DNA of 64,000 nucleotides, taken from Paucibacter sp963740455. GTDB lineage: Bacteria > Pseudomonadota > Gammaproteobacteria > Burkholderiales > Burkholderiaceae_C. Of this stretch, positions 17,847 to 26,321 are shown piece by piece. Each line of letters begins with the position of its first letter. The stretch's first letter is position 1. The DNA lies in contig CAVUEF010000006.1 of NCBI GenBank assembly GCA_963740455.1, positions 186,001 to 250,000 on the forward strand. The letters are read 5' to 3'. The position numbers and the translations under genes were made by a program. The notes beneath the pieces were generated by a model, which saw nothing but the letters and a program-made list of their open reading frames with translations, made no database searches and had not been told where the DNA came from.

Positions 17847-18050
17847 ATGTCAAATACCAACGAAGCTAGCGGCCTCCATATGCAGGCCGCAGCCGATCAT
17901 GAGGCAGCCGCTGTACAGCATCACAAAGCGGCCAGCTGTCACGACCAGAACAAACTGAGCGATGCCAAGGACAGCTCCAACAAAGCAATGGGCTGTTGCA
18001 AGACGGCGAACCAGAGTTCCGAAAGGGCCTGCGGGTGCTCGGAGAAGTAA
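17847..18050 (+). CDS. Small His/Cys-rich protein, 67 residues, function unknown
   Basis: I do not recognise this protein. The sequence is very hydrophilic, with HMQAAADHEAAAVQHHKAASCH in two parts of the N-terminal half and GCCKTAN plus ACGCSEK at the end. That gives six His and five Cys in 67 residues, with no signal peptide or membrane segment. The His/Cys spacing suggests metal binding or a redox role, but that is inference. ATG at 17847 has AAGGAA about 10 nt upstream, which decides the start over the longer open frame. It is flanked on both sides by the CATTTCACAAGT repeat. Confidence 0.6.
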   Translation: MSNTNEASGLHMQAAADHEAAAVQHHKAASCHDQNKLSDAKDSSNKAMGCCKTANQSSERACGCSEK

Positions 18051-18121
18051 CTTGGTGCTGCCGTCCTGGAGATCAGGCGTGAACACCGGGATAGGAACAA
18101 CAGTGCCCCAGTGGCACGCTA

Positions 18122-18286
18122 AGCAGGCCATTTCACAAGTACGGGCACGCAATGAGGTCGATGGATTTCGCCGCCAGGCTAGGCGCGGACCCGCCGCCGC
18201 ACTCGACGTGCGGCAAGGGGTTGCAACGACGCATGGGGGAGAAAGACGCGATCTCATGTGGCCATATTTGTGAAATGGCCTACTGA
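18122..18286. repeat. 165-bp segment bounded by imperfect 20-bp inverted repeats
   Basis: AGCAGGCCATTTCACAAGTA at 18122-18141 pairs with the reverse complement of 18265-18286 (AGTAGGCCATTTCACAAATA), allowing about three mismatches. It occupies the gap between the small His/Cys gene and the lipoprotein gene (18051-18374), in which I see no gene. A small stem GTGCC/GGCAC also lies near 18102-18116. No target-site duplication was found, so a decayed mobile element and a large regulatory dyad are both possible. Confidence 0.5.
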
Positions 18287-18374
18287 GTACCCCCGCGCAT
18301 CCCAGCCTGCCTGGGCTGTGGGCCCACAGCACGCGGCGGGACATTGCCACCAAGAAGATCCAGGAGAAATTGTC

Positions 18375-19073
18375 ATGCTCAGGCCCACCAAGACAGTATT
18401 TATGCTTTTGCTCTGCGCTGGGGTCTTGACCGCCTGTGGCGGCGGCGGCAGCAGCAGCGTACCCGCCTCGCAGCCGCAGGCCACCTCGTTCGCCCTGCAA
18501 GCGGGCTACAAAGCGCGAATCGCGGCAGGATCTACTTCTGACTATGTCGTGTCAGGCACTTGCTCTGGAACTGCGAATAGCACTGACTCGGTACCTGTGG
18601 CAGCAAGCTTTGAAGGTGCACCTGCGTTGGCCGCGAATACCAGTTTCACCCTCGCGGTCACGAATTGCACCCCGGCATCAAACACTGTCGTCGGGCAGGT
18701 TTTCTATGACTCGAACTACACACCTTTGGGTACTTCTGTGCCAGGTTCTGCTTACGGGAAATTCTTGGTGACTCCGTCGCCGCTGCCCGCATCCGTCAAG
18801 GTCGGGGACTCGAAAGAGTTTGGCGTCCAGACTATGTATTCGGATGGCACGAAAACCGTGTTGACTGGCAAGCGCGTATATAGCTTCGTAGTTCAAGCGG
18901 ACACATCGACCACAGCCTTGGTGACGTTCATTGTGCTCGGGTATGACGCATCGTCGCAGCTTCTCGTCACCGAGCTGTCGAAGTACCGCATCGCCGTAGA
19001 TGGGGCGATGACTCAGTTGTCACTTGAATTCCAGTACGCGAACGGTACAGACCTTGTTTTCACGAAGGTCTGA
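18375..19073 (+). CDS. Hypothetical lipoprotein
   Basis: This 232-residue protein begins with a lipoprotein signal MLRPTKTVFMLLLCAGVLTA ending in the lipobox LTAC, followed by GGGGSSS. The mature part is Thr/Ser-rich and beta-like, without a domain I can name. It should be anchored in the outer membrane or periplasm. ATG at 18375 with AGGAGA about 9 nt upstream defines the start. Codon usage looks less GC-biased than neighbouring genes, with more A/T third positions, which may indicate acquisition. It converges on the photolyase gene. Confidence 0.75.
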   Translation: MLRPTKTVFMLLLCAGVLTACGGGGSSSVPASQPQATSFALQAGYKARIAAGSTSDYVVSGTCSGTANSTDSVPVAASFEGAPALAANTSFTLAVTNCTPASNTVVGQVFYDSNYTPLGTSVPGSAYGKFLVTPSPLPASVKVGDSKEFGVQTMYSDGTKTVLTGKRVYSFVVQADTSTTALVTFIVLGYDASSQLLVTELSKYRIAVDGAMTQLSLEFQYANGTDLVFTKV

Positions 19074-19097
19074 ATTGTTCCTGTCGCAAGAGCCCTT

Positions 19098-20582
19098 TCA
19101 GCGAGCCTTCGGCGCCCTCACCGCTGCATAGCGCGCCAGCGTCTTGATGCGCGCCTCGCTGTGCACGACCACAGGCGACGGATAGTCTCGGCCCAGCACC
19201 ACGCCAGCGGCTTCCAACTCGGCCGGCGAGGCCTGCCAGGGCGCATGGATCAGCTTGTTCGGCAGGCGCTCCAAGGCGGGCAGATAGCGGCGTATGAAGC
19301 GGCCTTCGGGATCGAAGCGCTCGCTCTGCAACACCGGATTGAAGATGCGGAAGTAGGGCTGCGCGTCGCAGCCGGTGGACGCCGCCCATTGCCAACCACC
19401 GTTGTTCGCGGCCAGATCGAAGTCGTTCAGTTTCTCGGCGAACCAGGCTTCGCCGCGCCGCCAGTCCAGCCCCAGGTCCTTGACCAGAAAGGAGGCCGTG
19501 ACCATGCGCAGGCGGTTGTGCATATAGCCGCTGCGCTCAAGCTGCAGCATCGCTGCATCGACCAGCGGATAGCCGGTGCGGCCCTCGCACCAGGCCGCAA
19601 ACAGCGCATCGGCATGCTTGCCTTTTTCCCAGTGAATGGCGTCATATTCGCGCTTGAACGCGTGGCCTGCCACATGCGGGTGGTGGTACAGAATCTGGTG
19701 ATAGAACTCACGCCAGATCAGCTCGGACAGCCAGACCTCAGCCCCCTTCGAGCCGGCCGTCATCCGTTCATGAGCCAAGCGTGCCAATCTCCTGATCGAC
19801 ACCGTGCCAAAGCGCAGGTGCACGCTCAGATAGCTCGGCCCTTTGACTGCCGGGTAGTTGCGCGACTCGTCGTAGGCGTCGATGCGCTCCAGAAAATCGT
19901 CCAGCAACTCCAGCGCACCGCTGAGGCCGCTGGGCAGCTTCAGCTCGTGCAGATTGCTGGCCGCAAAACCCAGCTCGGCCAGGCTGGGCAGCGAGCGAGC
20001 GACGGATTCGGCGCAAGGCGCCAGGCGGCTCGCATATTTGGCCACCGGGTAGGCGCGCAGATAGAAGTGGTCGAGCTTGGACAGCCAGGCGTTCTTGTAA
20101 GGCGTGAAGACGCGGTAGGAGGGGCCGCCCTCGGTCAGCAACTCGTCACGCTCGAACACCAGGTGGTCCTTGCTGGTGTGCAGCGCAATGCCGGCATGGG
20201 CGAGCAGGCCGCGCGCATGCCGGTCGCGCTCCTTGGAAAAGGGCTCGTCATCATGGTTGGCGTAGACCGCCTGCACGCCCAGCTCTTGGGCCAGCTGCAC
20301 GATCGCCTCGCCTGCCCGGCCATGGCGCACGATCAGGCCGACACGCTCGACGCCGTGCGAAAGACCCAGCGCGCGCAGCTCGGCGTCGAGCACGGCGACG
20401 CTGTCGTGCATGAACTCGACGCGACGGTCATGGCGCGGCAACTTGTCGAGCTCGTCGCGATCGAAGACGAACGCGCACCAGACCTTGCGGGCGGCCTTCA
20501 GGGCGTGGTAGAGCGCGGCCTGATCATCGGCGCGCAAATCGCGTCGAAACCAGACCAGGGCCGAGGCAAGCTGGGGCTGCAT
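19098..20582 (-). CDS. phrB: Deoxyribodipyrimidine photo-lyase
   Basis: This FAD enzyme uses blue light to split cyclobutane pyrimidine dimers in DNA. The 494-residue protein has the N-terminal antenna Rossmann domain (ALVWFRRDLRADDQAAL). The C-terminal FAD/DNA domain carries TGYPLVDAAMLQL, GYMHNRLRMVTASFL and the tryptophan-rich NNGGWQWAASTGCDAQPYF of class I CPD photolyases. The start is taken at ATG 20582 (MQPQLASALVWF); a TTG start at 20606 would add eight residues. It is divergent from yqgE. Confidence 0.93.
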   Translation of the reverse strand: MQPQLASALVWFRRDLRADDQAALYHALKAARKVWCAFVFDRDELDKLPRHDRRVEFMHDSVAVLDAELRALGLSHGVERVGLIVRHGRAGEAIVQLAQELGVQAVYANHDDEPFSKERDRHARGLLAHAGIALHTSKDHLVFERDELLTEGGPSYRVFTPYKNAWLSKLDHFYLRAYPVAKYASRLAPCAESVARSLPSLAELGFAASNLHELKLPSGLSGALELLDDFLERIDAYDESRNYPAVKGPSYLSVHLRFGTVSIRRLARLAHERMTAGSKGAEVWLSELIWREFYHQILYHHPHVAGHAFKREYDAIHWEKGKHADALFAAWCEGRTGYPLVDAAMLQLERSGYMHNRLRMVTASFLVKDLGLDWRRGEAWFAEKLNDFDLAANNGGWQWAASTGCDAQPYFRIFNPVLQSERFDPEGRFIRRYLPALERLPNKLIHAPWQASPAELEAAGVVLGRDYPSPVVVHSEARIKTLARYAAVRAPKAR

Positions 20583-20663
20583 GGCCCGAGTGTCGCGCAA
20601 GAACAAGGCAATGTGTCATGGTGCGGTCAATCCGGGCACCTGGATAGGTTCTAAAATGAATGC

Positions 20664-21254
20664 ATGGGCAATGACAGAATCGACCTGACCAACCAGCTCC
20701 TGGTGGCCATGCCCGGCATGGTGGACGAGACGTTTGCTGGCGCGGTGGTGTACTTGTGCGAGCACAACGAGAGCGGCGCGCTGGGGCTGGTGGTCAACAA
20801 GCCCATCGACATCAATCTCAAACATCTGTTTGACAAGGTCGAGTTGACGCTGGAGCGCCAGGACCTTGCCGAAAATCCGGTTTTCTACGGGGGGCCGGTG
20901 CAGACCGAACGCGGCTTCGTGCTGCACGAGCGGCTTGACCTCGATGGCGGCCGCTACCAGAGCACACTGGCGATTCCCGGCGGGCTTGAGATGACCACCA
21001 GCCGCGACGTGCTCGAGGCCTTGTCCAGCGGCGCCGGCCCCAAGCGAATTCTGGTGACGCTGGGCTACAGCGGATGGGGCGCCGGACAGCTCGAAGACGA
21101 ACTCGGCCGCAATGGCTGGCTCAATATCGAGGCTTCTCGCTTTGACACCGGCGACATCATCTTCGACACTCCCGTCGAACAGCGCTACGAGAAGGCCTTG
21201 CGCCTGCTCGGCATCGACCCGCGCATGCTCAGCCAGGAGGCGGGGCATGCATGA
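20664..21254 (+). CDS. YqgE/AlgH family protein
   Basis: This 196-residue cytosolic protein of the YqgE/AlgH family (DUF179) has the typical LTNQLLVAMPGMVDETFAGAV opening, ESGALGLVVNKP, PVFYGGPVQTERGFVLH, and GYSGWGAGQLEDEL blocks. The molecular role is unsettled; AlgH influences alginate and other processes in pseudomonads. It heads yqgE-ruvX-pyrR-pyrB-pyrC', a common betaproteobacterial order. A TAAAAT at 20651-20656, just before the start, resembles a -10 box, which would leave a very short leader. Confidence 0.92.
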   Translation: MGNDRIDLTNQLLVAMPGMVDETFAGAVVYLCEHNESGALGLVVNKPIDINLKHLFDKVELTLERQDLAENPVFYGGPVQTERGFVLHERLDLDGGRYQSTLAIPGGLEMTTSRDVLEALSSGAGPKRILVTLGYSGWGAGQLEDELGRNGWLNIEASRFDTGDIIFDTPVEQRYEKALRLLGIDPRMLSQEAGHA

Positions 21255-21278
21255 GCCCGCAGGGCGGAGGGTCGTCCG

Positions 21279-21668
21279 ATGAGCGTTGTGGCCTCCTATC
21301 TGGCCTTCGATTTCGGTACCAAACGCGTCGGCGTGGCCACCGGCAACACGCTGTTGAAGATGGCCACACCGCTGTGCACGATTGCGCTGGAAGGCGATCT
21401 GCGCTTTGCCGAGATCGGCCGGCTGATCGACGCCTGGAAGCCCGACGGCCTGGTGGTGGGCGTGCCCTATCACCCGGACGGCGCAGCGCATGAGAACACC
21501 TCGCGCGCCCAGCGCTTTGCGCGCCAACTGCTGGGGCGCTACCGGCTGCCGGTACATGAAGTCGATGAACGCTACACCACGACCGAGGCGCAGGCGGCGG
21601 GGGCGGCCGATGTCGATGCCGCGTCGGCGGCCATCATTCTTGAACAGTTTTTCAGAGCACTCACATGA
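21279..21668 (+). CDS. ruvX: Putative pre-16S rRNA nuclease / Holliday junction resolvase-like protein YqgF
   Basis: This is a 129-residue RNase H-fold protein. It has the first catalytic Asp in LAFDFGTKRVGVATG, GVPYHPDGAAHENTSRAQRFA, and VHEVDERYTTTEAQA with the later acidic residues. YqgF processes the 5' end of 16S rRNA in E. coli and was earlier described as a Holliday junction resolvase. It follows yqgE by 24 nt and overlaps pyrR by 4 nt. Confidence 0.93.
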   Translation: MSVVASYLAFDFGTKRVGVATGNTLLKMATPLCTIALEGDLRFAEIGRLIDAWKPDGLVVGVPYHPDGAAHENTSRAQRFARQLLGRYRLPVHEVDERYTTTEAQAAGAADVDAASAAIILEQFFRALT

Positions 21669-22189
21669 GCAATCTTCTGTTGGATGCGCAGGCCTTGTAC
21701 GCCGACTTGCTGCGCGGCGTGCGCGGTTTGTTGAGACCTGACACGGTGCTGGTCGGCATCTGGTCGGGCGGCGCCTGGTTGGCCGAGCGCTTGCACCGCG
21801 ACCTGGGGCTCAAGGGTGAGGTGGGCGTGATCTCCAGCACCATGCACCGCGACGACTTCGGCTCCAAGGGGCTGGGCGGCAGCAGCGGCAGCGCCGACCA
21901 CACCAAGCTGCCCTTCGACGTGAACGGCAGTCACATCCTGCTCATCGACGATCTGCTCTACACCGGCCGCACCACGCGCGCGGTGATCAACGAGCTGTTC
22001 GACTTCGGACGCCCTGCGAGCGTCGCGCTGGCCGTGCTGGTCGACCGAGGCGGGCGCGAGTTGCCGATCGAGGCCGCGTTTTCGGCGGCGCGCATCACGC
22101 TGCCGGGCAATCAACGCTTGCGCCTGACCTGCGACGCGACGGGGCATTTCAGTTTTGACATCAAGGAAGGCGGCCACGATGCTGCATAA
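21665..22189 (+). CDS. pyrR: PyrR-type uracil phosphoribosyltransferase / pyrimidine regulator
   Basis: This is a 174-residue type I phosphoribosyltransferase. The PRPP loop is ILLIDDLLYTGRTTRAV, preceded by VGIWSGGAWLAERL and followed by LAVLVDRGGRELPIEA, as in PyrR. In Gram-positive bacteria PyrR binds pyr mRNA; in proteobacteria the attenuator role is less certain and salvage activity may dominate. No attenuator-like hairpin was recognised upstream of pyrB, which starts within this gene. Confidence 0.9.
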   Translation: MSNLLLDAQALYADLLRGVRGLLRPDTVLVGIWSGGAWLAERLHRDLGLKGEVGVISSTMHRDDFGSKGLGGSSGSADHTKLPFDVNGSHILLIDDLLYTGRTTRAVINELFDFGRPASVALAVLVDRGGRELPIEAAFSAARITLPGNQRLRLTCDATGHFSFDIKEGGHDAA

Positions 22190-23141
22190 GCGCAACCCGC
22201 AGCTCAACGCGCATGGCGAGCTCGTGCATTTGCTGACCGTCGAGGGCCTGCCGCAAGCCATCATTCACCAGATACTCGACACCGCCGGCAGCTTCATGTC
22301 GGTGAACGAGCGCGATGTCAAGAAGGTGCCGCTGCTGCGGGGCAAGAGCGTGTTCAATCTGTTCTTCGAGAACAGCACGCGCACGCGCACCACCTTCGAG
22401 ATCGCCGCCAAGCGGCTCTCGGCCGACGTGTTGAACCTGGACATTGCGCGCTCTTCCACCGCGAAGGGCGAGACGCTGCTCGACACGATTGCGAATCTGT
22501 CGGCCATGCATGCCGACATGTTCGTCGTGCGCCACAGCGAGAGCGGCGCGCCCTACCTGATCGCCCAGCATTGCGCGCCGCATGTGCATGTCGTGAATGC
22601 CGGCGACGGACGGCACGCGCATCCCACGCAAGGGCTGCTCGACATGTACACGATCAGGCATTTCAAGGGCGACTTCAAGAACCTCACGGTGGCCATCGTC
22701 GGCGACATCGTGCATTCGCGCGTGGCGCGCAGCGACATCCATGGCCTGACGACCCTGGGCGTGCCCGAGATCCGCGCCGTCGGCCCCAAGACCCTGGTGC
22801 CTGCCGATCTGCGCGAGATGGGCGTGCGCGTCTGCCACGACATGAATGAGGGCATACGCGGCGCGGACGTGATCATCATGCTGCGCCTTCAGAACGAACG
22901 CATGAACGGCGCCATGCTGCCCAGCGCCGGCGAGTTCTTCAAGAGTTTCGGCCTGACCCCCGAGAAGCTGGCGCTGGCCAAGCCCGACGCCATCGTGATG
23001 CATCCCGGTCCCATCAACCGCGGTGTCGAGATCGCATCGGACGTGGCCGACGGCCGCCAGAGCGTGATCCTGCCGCAGGTGACCTTCGGTATTGCGGTGC
23101 GCATGGCCGTGATGTCCATCATTGCCGGCAACGAGGCCTGA
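22179..23141 (+). CDS. pyrB: Aspartate carbamoyltransferase catalytic subunit
   Basis: ATCase catalyses the first committed step of UMP synthesis, carbamoyl phosphate plus aspartate. The 320-residue protein shows the carbamoyl-phosphate loop FFENSTRTRTTFEIA, the active-site lysine segment SSTAKGETL, HPTQGLLDMYTI and MLRLQNERM, followed by MHPGPINRGVEI. ATG at 22179 has a strong AAGGAAGG upstream and overlaps pyrR by 11 nt. With the adjacent inactive PyrC-like protein it should form the dodecameric PyrB-PyrC' enzyme known from pseudomonads. Confidence 0.95.
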   Translation: MLHKRNPQLNAHGELVHLLTVEGLPQAIIHQILDTAGSFMSVNERDVKKVPLLRGKSVFNLFFENSTRTRTTFEIAAKRLSADVLNLDIARSSTAKGETLLDTIANLSAMHADMFVVRHSESGAPYLIAQHCAPHVHVVNAGDGRHAHPTQGLLDMYTIRHFKGDFKNLTVAIVGDIVHSRVARSDIHGLTTLGVPEIRAVGPKTLVPADLREMGVRVCHDMNEGIRGADVIIMLRLQNERMNGAMLPSAGEFFKSFGLTPEKLALAKPDAIVMHPGPINRGVEIASDVADGRQSVILPQVTFGIAVRMAVMSIIAGNEA

Positions 23142-23149
23142 GAAGCAGC

Positions 23150-24481
23150 ATGAAAATCCTCATTCAAAACGGCCGCCTGGTCGATCCGGCCAGCGCACTC
23201 GATCAGCCAGGAGACCTGGCGATTGCCGCCGGTCGCATCGTGGCGGTCGGCCGGGCGCCGGCCGACTTCAATGCAGACCGCGTGATAGATGCCACCGGCC
23301 TGGTGGTGGCGCCCGGCCTGGTCGACCTGGCCGCACGGCTGCGCGAACCCGGCCACGAGCATGAAGGCATGTTGGAGAGCGAACTCAATGCGGCGGCCGC
23401 CGGTGGCGTCACGAGTCTCGTGTGCCCGCCCGACACCGACCCGGTGCTTGACGAGCCGGGACTCGTCGAAATGCTCAAGTTCCGCGCCCGCAAGCTGAGC
23501 CTGTGCCGCTTGTTCCCGTTGGGCGCGCTGACGCGCGGACTGATGGGTGAAAACCTGACCGAAATGGCCGAGCTGACCGAGGCCGGTTGCGTGGGTTTTT
23601 CGCAAGCCGATGTGGCGATCAAGAGCACCCAGGTCTTGTATCGGGCGTTGCAGTACGCGGCCACCTTCGACTACACGGTCTGGCTGCGCGCCGAAGACGC
23701 CTGGCTGGGCGGCGGCGTGGCGGCCAGCGGAGCGACGGCGACGCGACTCGGATTGAGCGGCGTGCCGGCCGCTGCCGAGACCGTGGCCTTGCACACCATT
23801 TTCGAGCTGATGCGCGCCACCGGCGCGCGCGTCCATCTGTGCCGCATCAGCAGCGCCGCGGGCGTGGCGCTGGTGCGCGCCGCCAAGGCTGAGGGCTTGC
23901 CCGTCACGGCCGATGTCAGCATCAATTCGCTGCACCTCACCGATGTCGACATCGGCTACTTCAATTCGGCATTGCGTCTGAACCCGCCACTGCGCCAGGG
24001 GCGCGACCGCGACGCGCTGCGCGCCGCACTCGCCGACGGCACGCTGGACGCGCTGGTGAGCGACCACATGCCGGTGGCCGAGGACGAAAAGATGGTCCCC
24101 TTTGCCGAGGCCACACCCGGCGCCACCGGGCTTGAGTTGCTGCTCAGCCTGGCGCTGAAATGGGGCCGCGACGAGGACCTGGGCTTGGGGCGTGCGCTGG
24201 CCGTGGTGACGAGCGGACCGGTGCACGTGCTGGGCGCGACGCTGGGGTCTTTGTCGGCCAGCGCGGGCCGTCTGATGGTGGGCGGTGTGGCCGATGTCTG
24301 CGTGTTCGACGCCGACTCGCATTGGGCGCTCACGCCCGACAAGCTGGTGAGCCAGGGCAAACACACGCCGTTCGCGTTCGACGTCACCGGGTTCGAGTTG
24401 CCGGGCCGTGTGCGCTACACGGTGGTGGCCGGTCATGTGGCGTACGAGTCGACCGAGTCCGCGCACGCGGCCTTGCGCTGA
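23150..24481 (+). CDS. pyrC': Dihydroorotase-like protein PyrC' (probably non-catalytic ATCase subunit)
   Basis: This 443-residue amidohydrolase-fold protein of the dihydroorotase type I family lies 9 nt after pyrB. The normal metal-binding HxH in the DxHxHLREPG segment is replaced: here the residues read GLVDLAARLREPGHEHEG, so both histidines are missing while the REPG part is kept. Later blocks such as SDHMPVAEDEK are recognisable. This matches PyrC' (PyrX) of Pseudomonas, which lacks dihydroorotase activity but is needed to assemble active ATCase. A separate, active PyrC should exist elsewhere in the genome. Confidence 0.9.
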   Translation: MKILIQNGRLVDPASALDQPGDLAIAAGRIVAVGRAPADFNADRVIDATGLVVAPGLVDLAARLREPGHEHEGMLESELNAAAAGGVTSLVCPPDTDPVLDEPGLVEMLKFRARKLSLCRLFPLGALTRGLMGENLTEMAELTEAGCVGFSQADVAIKSTQVLYRALQYAATFDYTVWLRAEDAWLGGGVAASGATATRLGLSGVPAAAETVALHTIFELMRATGARVHLCRISSAAGVALVRAAKAEGLPVTADVSINSLHLTDVDIGYFNSALRLNPPLRQGRDRDALRAALADGTLDALVSDHMPVAEDEKMVPFAEATPGATGLELLLSLALKWGRDEDLGLGRALAVVTSGPVHVLGATLGSLSASAGRLMVGGVADVCVFDADSHWALTPDKLVSQGKHTPFAFDVTGFELPGRVRYTVVAGHVAYESTESAHAALR

Positions 24482-24486
24482 GCGCG

Positions 24487-25239
24487 ATGCGCTGGGCCTT
24501 GGCGTGTTGGCGCCTGCTGCGCACTGCCCTGCACTTGCTGCATGGCTTGGCTCTGGTCTGGCTGTGCTTCGGCCGGCTCGACGCGCCGGCGCGGCAGCGA
24601 CGCATTCAGTGGTGGGCGGAGAAATTCCTGCGCGTGCTCGGCATCGAGCTGAAGCTGCGGGGTCAGTTCAGCCAGGGGGCGTCGCTGCTGGTCGCCAACC
24701 ATGTGTCGTGGCTCGACATCATCGCGATACATGCCGTGCATCCGCGCACCCGTTTCGTTTCCAAGGCCGATGTGAAGCACTGGCCGGTCATCGGTCCGCT
24801 CGTGCATGCGGCGGGCACCTTGTTCATTGAGCGCGAACGCAAGCGCGACGCGATGCGCGTGGTGCACCAGATGGCCGAGGCCTTGGGCGCGGGCGACAGC
24901 GTCGGCGTGTTTCCCGAAGGCACGACCGGCGAGGGCGAGCAGCTGCTGCCCTTTCATGCGAACCTGCTGCAGGCCGCGATCGTCACCGATTGCCGGGTGC
25001 AGGCGGTGGCGCTGCGCTATGCGGATGCCGGCTCGCGCTTCAGCCGCGCCACCGTCTATGTGGGTCAGACCAGCCTTGTGCAAAGCCTGTGGCGCGTCGC
25101 CTGCGGGCGTGGTTTGCAGGTGCATGTGACGGCGCTGCCGGCGCTGCGCGTACGTCATGCCGAAAGGCGCGCCTTGAGCGAGACTTTGCAGCAATTGATT
25201 GCCGGCGAACTGGAGCTTGCCGATGCTGCTGGCATTTGA
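24487..25239 (+). CDS. plsC: 1-acyl-sn-glycerol-3-phosphate acyltransferase
   Basis: PlsC converts lysophosphatidate to phosphatidate at the inner membrane in phospholipid synthesis. The 250-residue protein has an N-terminal hydrophobic anchor (LLRTALHLLHGLALVWLCF), the catalytic NHVSWLD (HX4D), and the substrate motif FPEGTTGEG, in the family order. ATG at 24487 follows the pyrC' stop by 5 nt, although the frame is open far upstream. It overlaps the next gene by 17 nt. Confidence 0.9.
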   Translation: MRWALACWRLLRTALHLLHGLALVWLCFGRLDAPARQRRIQWWAEKFLRVLGIELKLRGQFSQGASLLVANHVSWLDIIAIHAVHPRTRFVSKADVKHWPVIGPLVHAAGTLFIERERKRDAMRVVHQMAEALGAGDSVGVFPEGTTGEGEQLLPFHANLLQAAIVTDCRVQAVALRYADAGSRFSRATVYVGQTSLVQSLWRVACGRGLQVHVTALPALRVRHAERRALSETLQQLIAGELELADAAGI

Positions 25240-26113
25240 AGACGAAGCGGGGCTCGCCAACGAGCTGGCATTGGCGCTCGACCTGCCGCTGCGCATCATC
25301 AACCGGCACAGGTTTCCGGACGGCGAGTTGCGCCTGGTGCTCCCCAAGCCGCTGCCGTCGCATGTCGTGCTATTGCGCGGCCTGCATCGACCCAACGAAA
25401 AACTGGTCGAGCTGATGCTTGCCGCGCCCGCCGCGCGCGAGCTCGGCGCGCGGCGGCTGACCCTCGTCAGTCCGTATCTGGCCTATATGCGCCAGGACAT
25501 CGAATTCAGCCCCGGTGAGGCCGTCAGCCAGCGCCATATCGGCCATCTGCTGGCGCAGTATTTCGACGCCGTCGTCACCATCGACCCGCATCTGCACCGC
25601 ATCCGCTCGCTCGACGAGGTGCTGCCGGGTCGGCGCGGTGTCTGCCTGAGCGCGGCCTCGCTGTTGGGCGCCTGGGTGGCGCGGCAGGTGCCCGCCGCCT
25701 TGCTGGTCGGCCCCGACGCGGAGTCCGCGCAATGGGTGCATCAAGCGGCCTCAGCCAACGGGCTCGATTGCGCCATTGGCCACAAGGTGCGCCACGGCGA
25801 CCACGATGTCAGCCTGGCCCTGCCCGATGTGGCAGTGCAGGGGCGCGCGGTGGTCTTGCTCGACGATCTGGCCAGCACCGGCCGCACCTTGATCGCAGCG
25901 GCTGACGGCCTGTTGGCGATGGGCGCCGCCAGTGTCGATGTGGCGGTCACGCATGCGCTGTTTGTCGGCGACGCGCTGAAGCAGCTGCGCGAAGCTGGCG
26001 TGCGCCATGTCTGGAGCACGAATTGCGTGCCGCATGCGAGCAATGTGGTGTCGGTGGCGCCCTTGCTGGCGCAGGCGCTGGGCAAGGCAGGCAGTCAACC
26101 ACAGACGAGGTGA
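25223..26113 (+). CDS. Ribose-phosphate pyrophosphokinase-like protein
   Basis: This 296-residue protein of the PRPP synthetase family shows RHRFPDGELRLVLP, SPYLAYMRQDIEFSPGEAVS, TIDPHLHR and the PRPP loop VVLLDDLASTGRTL. It is diverged from canonical housekeeping Prs, for example in a shortened N-terminus, so it is likely a paralogue that makes PRPP or a related reaction for salvage. ATG at 25223 has GGAG about 9 nt upstream within plsC. Its position after the pyr genes fits PRPP supply to UMP synthesis, but the linkage could be coincidental. Confidence 0.8.
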   Translation: MLLAFEDEAGLANELALALDLPLRIINRHRFPDGELRLVLPKPLPSHVVLLRGLHRPNEKLVELMLAAPAARELGARRLTLVSPYLAYMRQDIEFSPGEAVSQRHIGHLLAQYFDAVVTIDPHLHRIRSLDEVLPGRRGVCLSAASLLGAWVARQVPAALLVGPDAESAQWVHQAASANGLDCAIGHKVRHGDHDVSLALPDVAVQGRAVVLLDDLASTGRTLIAAADGLLAMGAASVDVAVTHALFVGDALKQLREAGVRHVWSTNCVPHASNVVSVAPLLAQALGKAGSQPQTR

Positions 26114-26158
26114 ACCTAGAAACCGCAGTTGACCGCTTGTTGCTCGTTGGAGAGCCCC

Positions 26159-26290
26159 ATGAATGCAGATGTTATTGCTTGGTATTCGAGAGTCGCCAAG
26201 GCCATCGCTCATGTCAGCGCAAAGCCCAAGACCGTTTCAGTCGCCGTCGGCGTGATCGCCGTCTGGCTGACCGGATCGCCCGAACCGTGA
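26159..26290 (+). pseudogene. N-terminal remnant resembling a low-affinity iron permease family protein
   Basis: This is a 43-codon open frame with an excellent GGAGAG ribosome site 5 nt before ATG 26159. It reads MNADVIAWYSRVAKAIAHVS, then one hydrophobic segment ending VIAVWLTG, and stops. This resembles the first membrane helix of the low-affinity iron permease family (PF04120), where the sequence normally goes on for over 100 residues. The downstream 30 bp to the end of hutH show no continuation. It is likely a truncated remnant, though a real micro-protein cannot be excluded. Confidence 0.4.
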
Positions 26291-26321
26291 GGGCTGCGGT
26301 GCCTGGCGAAGAGCGTGCGCG

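Noticed and set aside
19161..20654. 497-codon open frame antisense to the photolyase gene
   Set aside because: The photolyase frame holds all family motifs; the antisense product has none.
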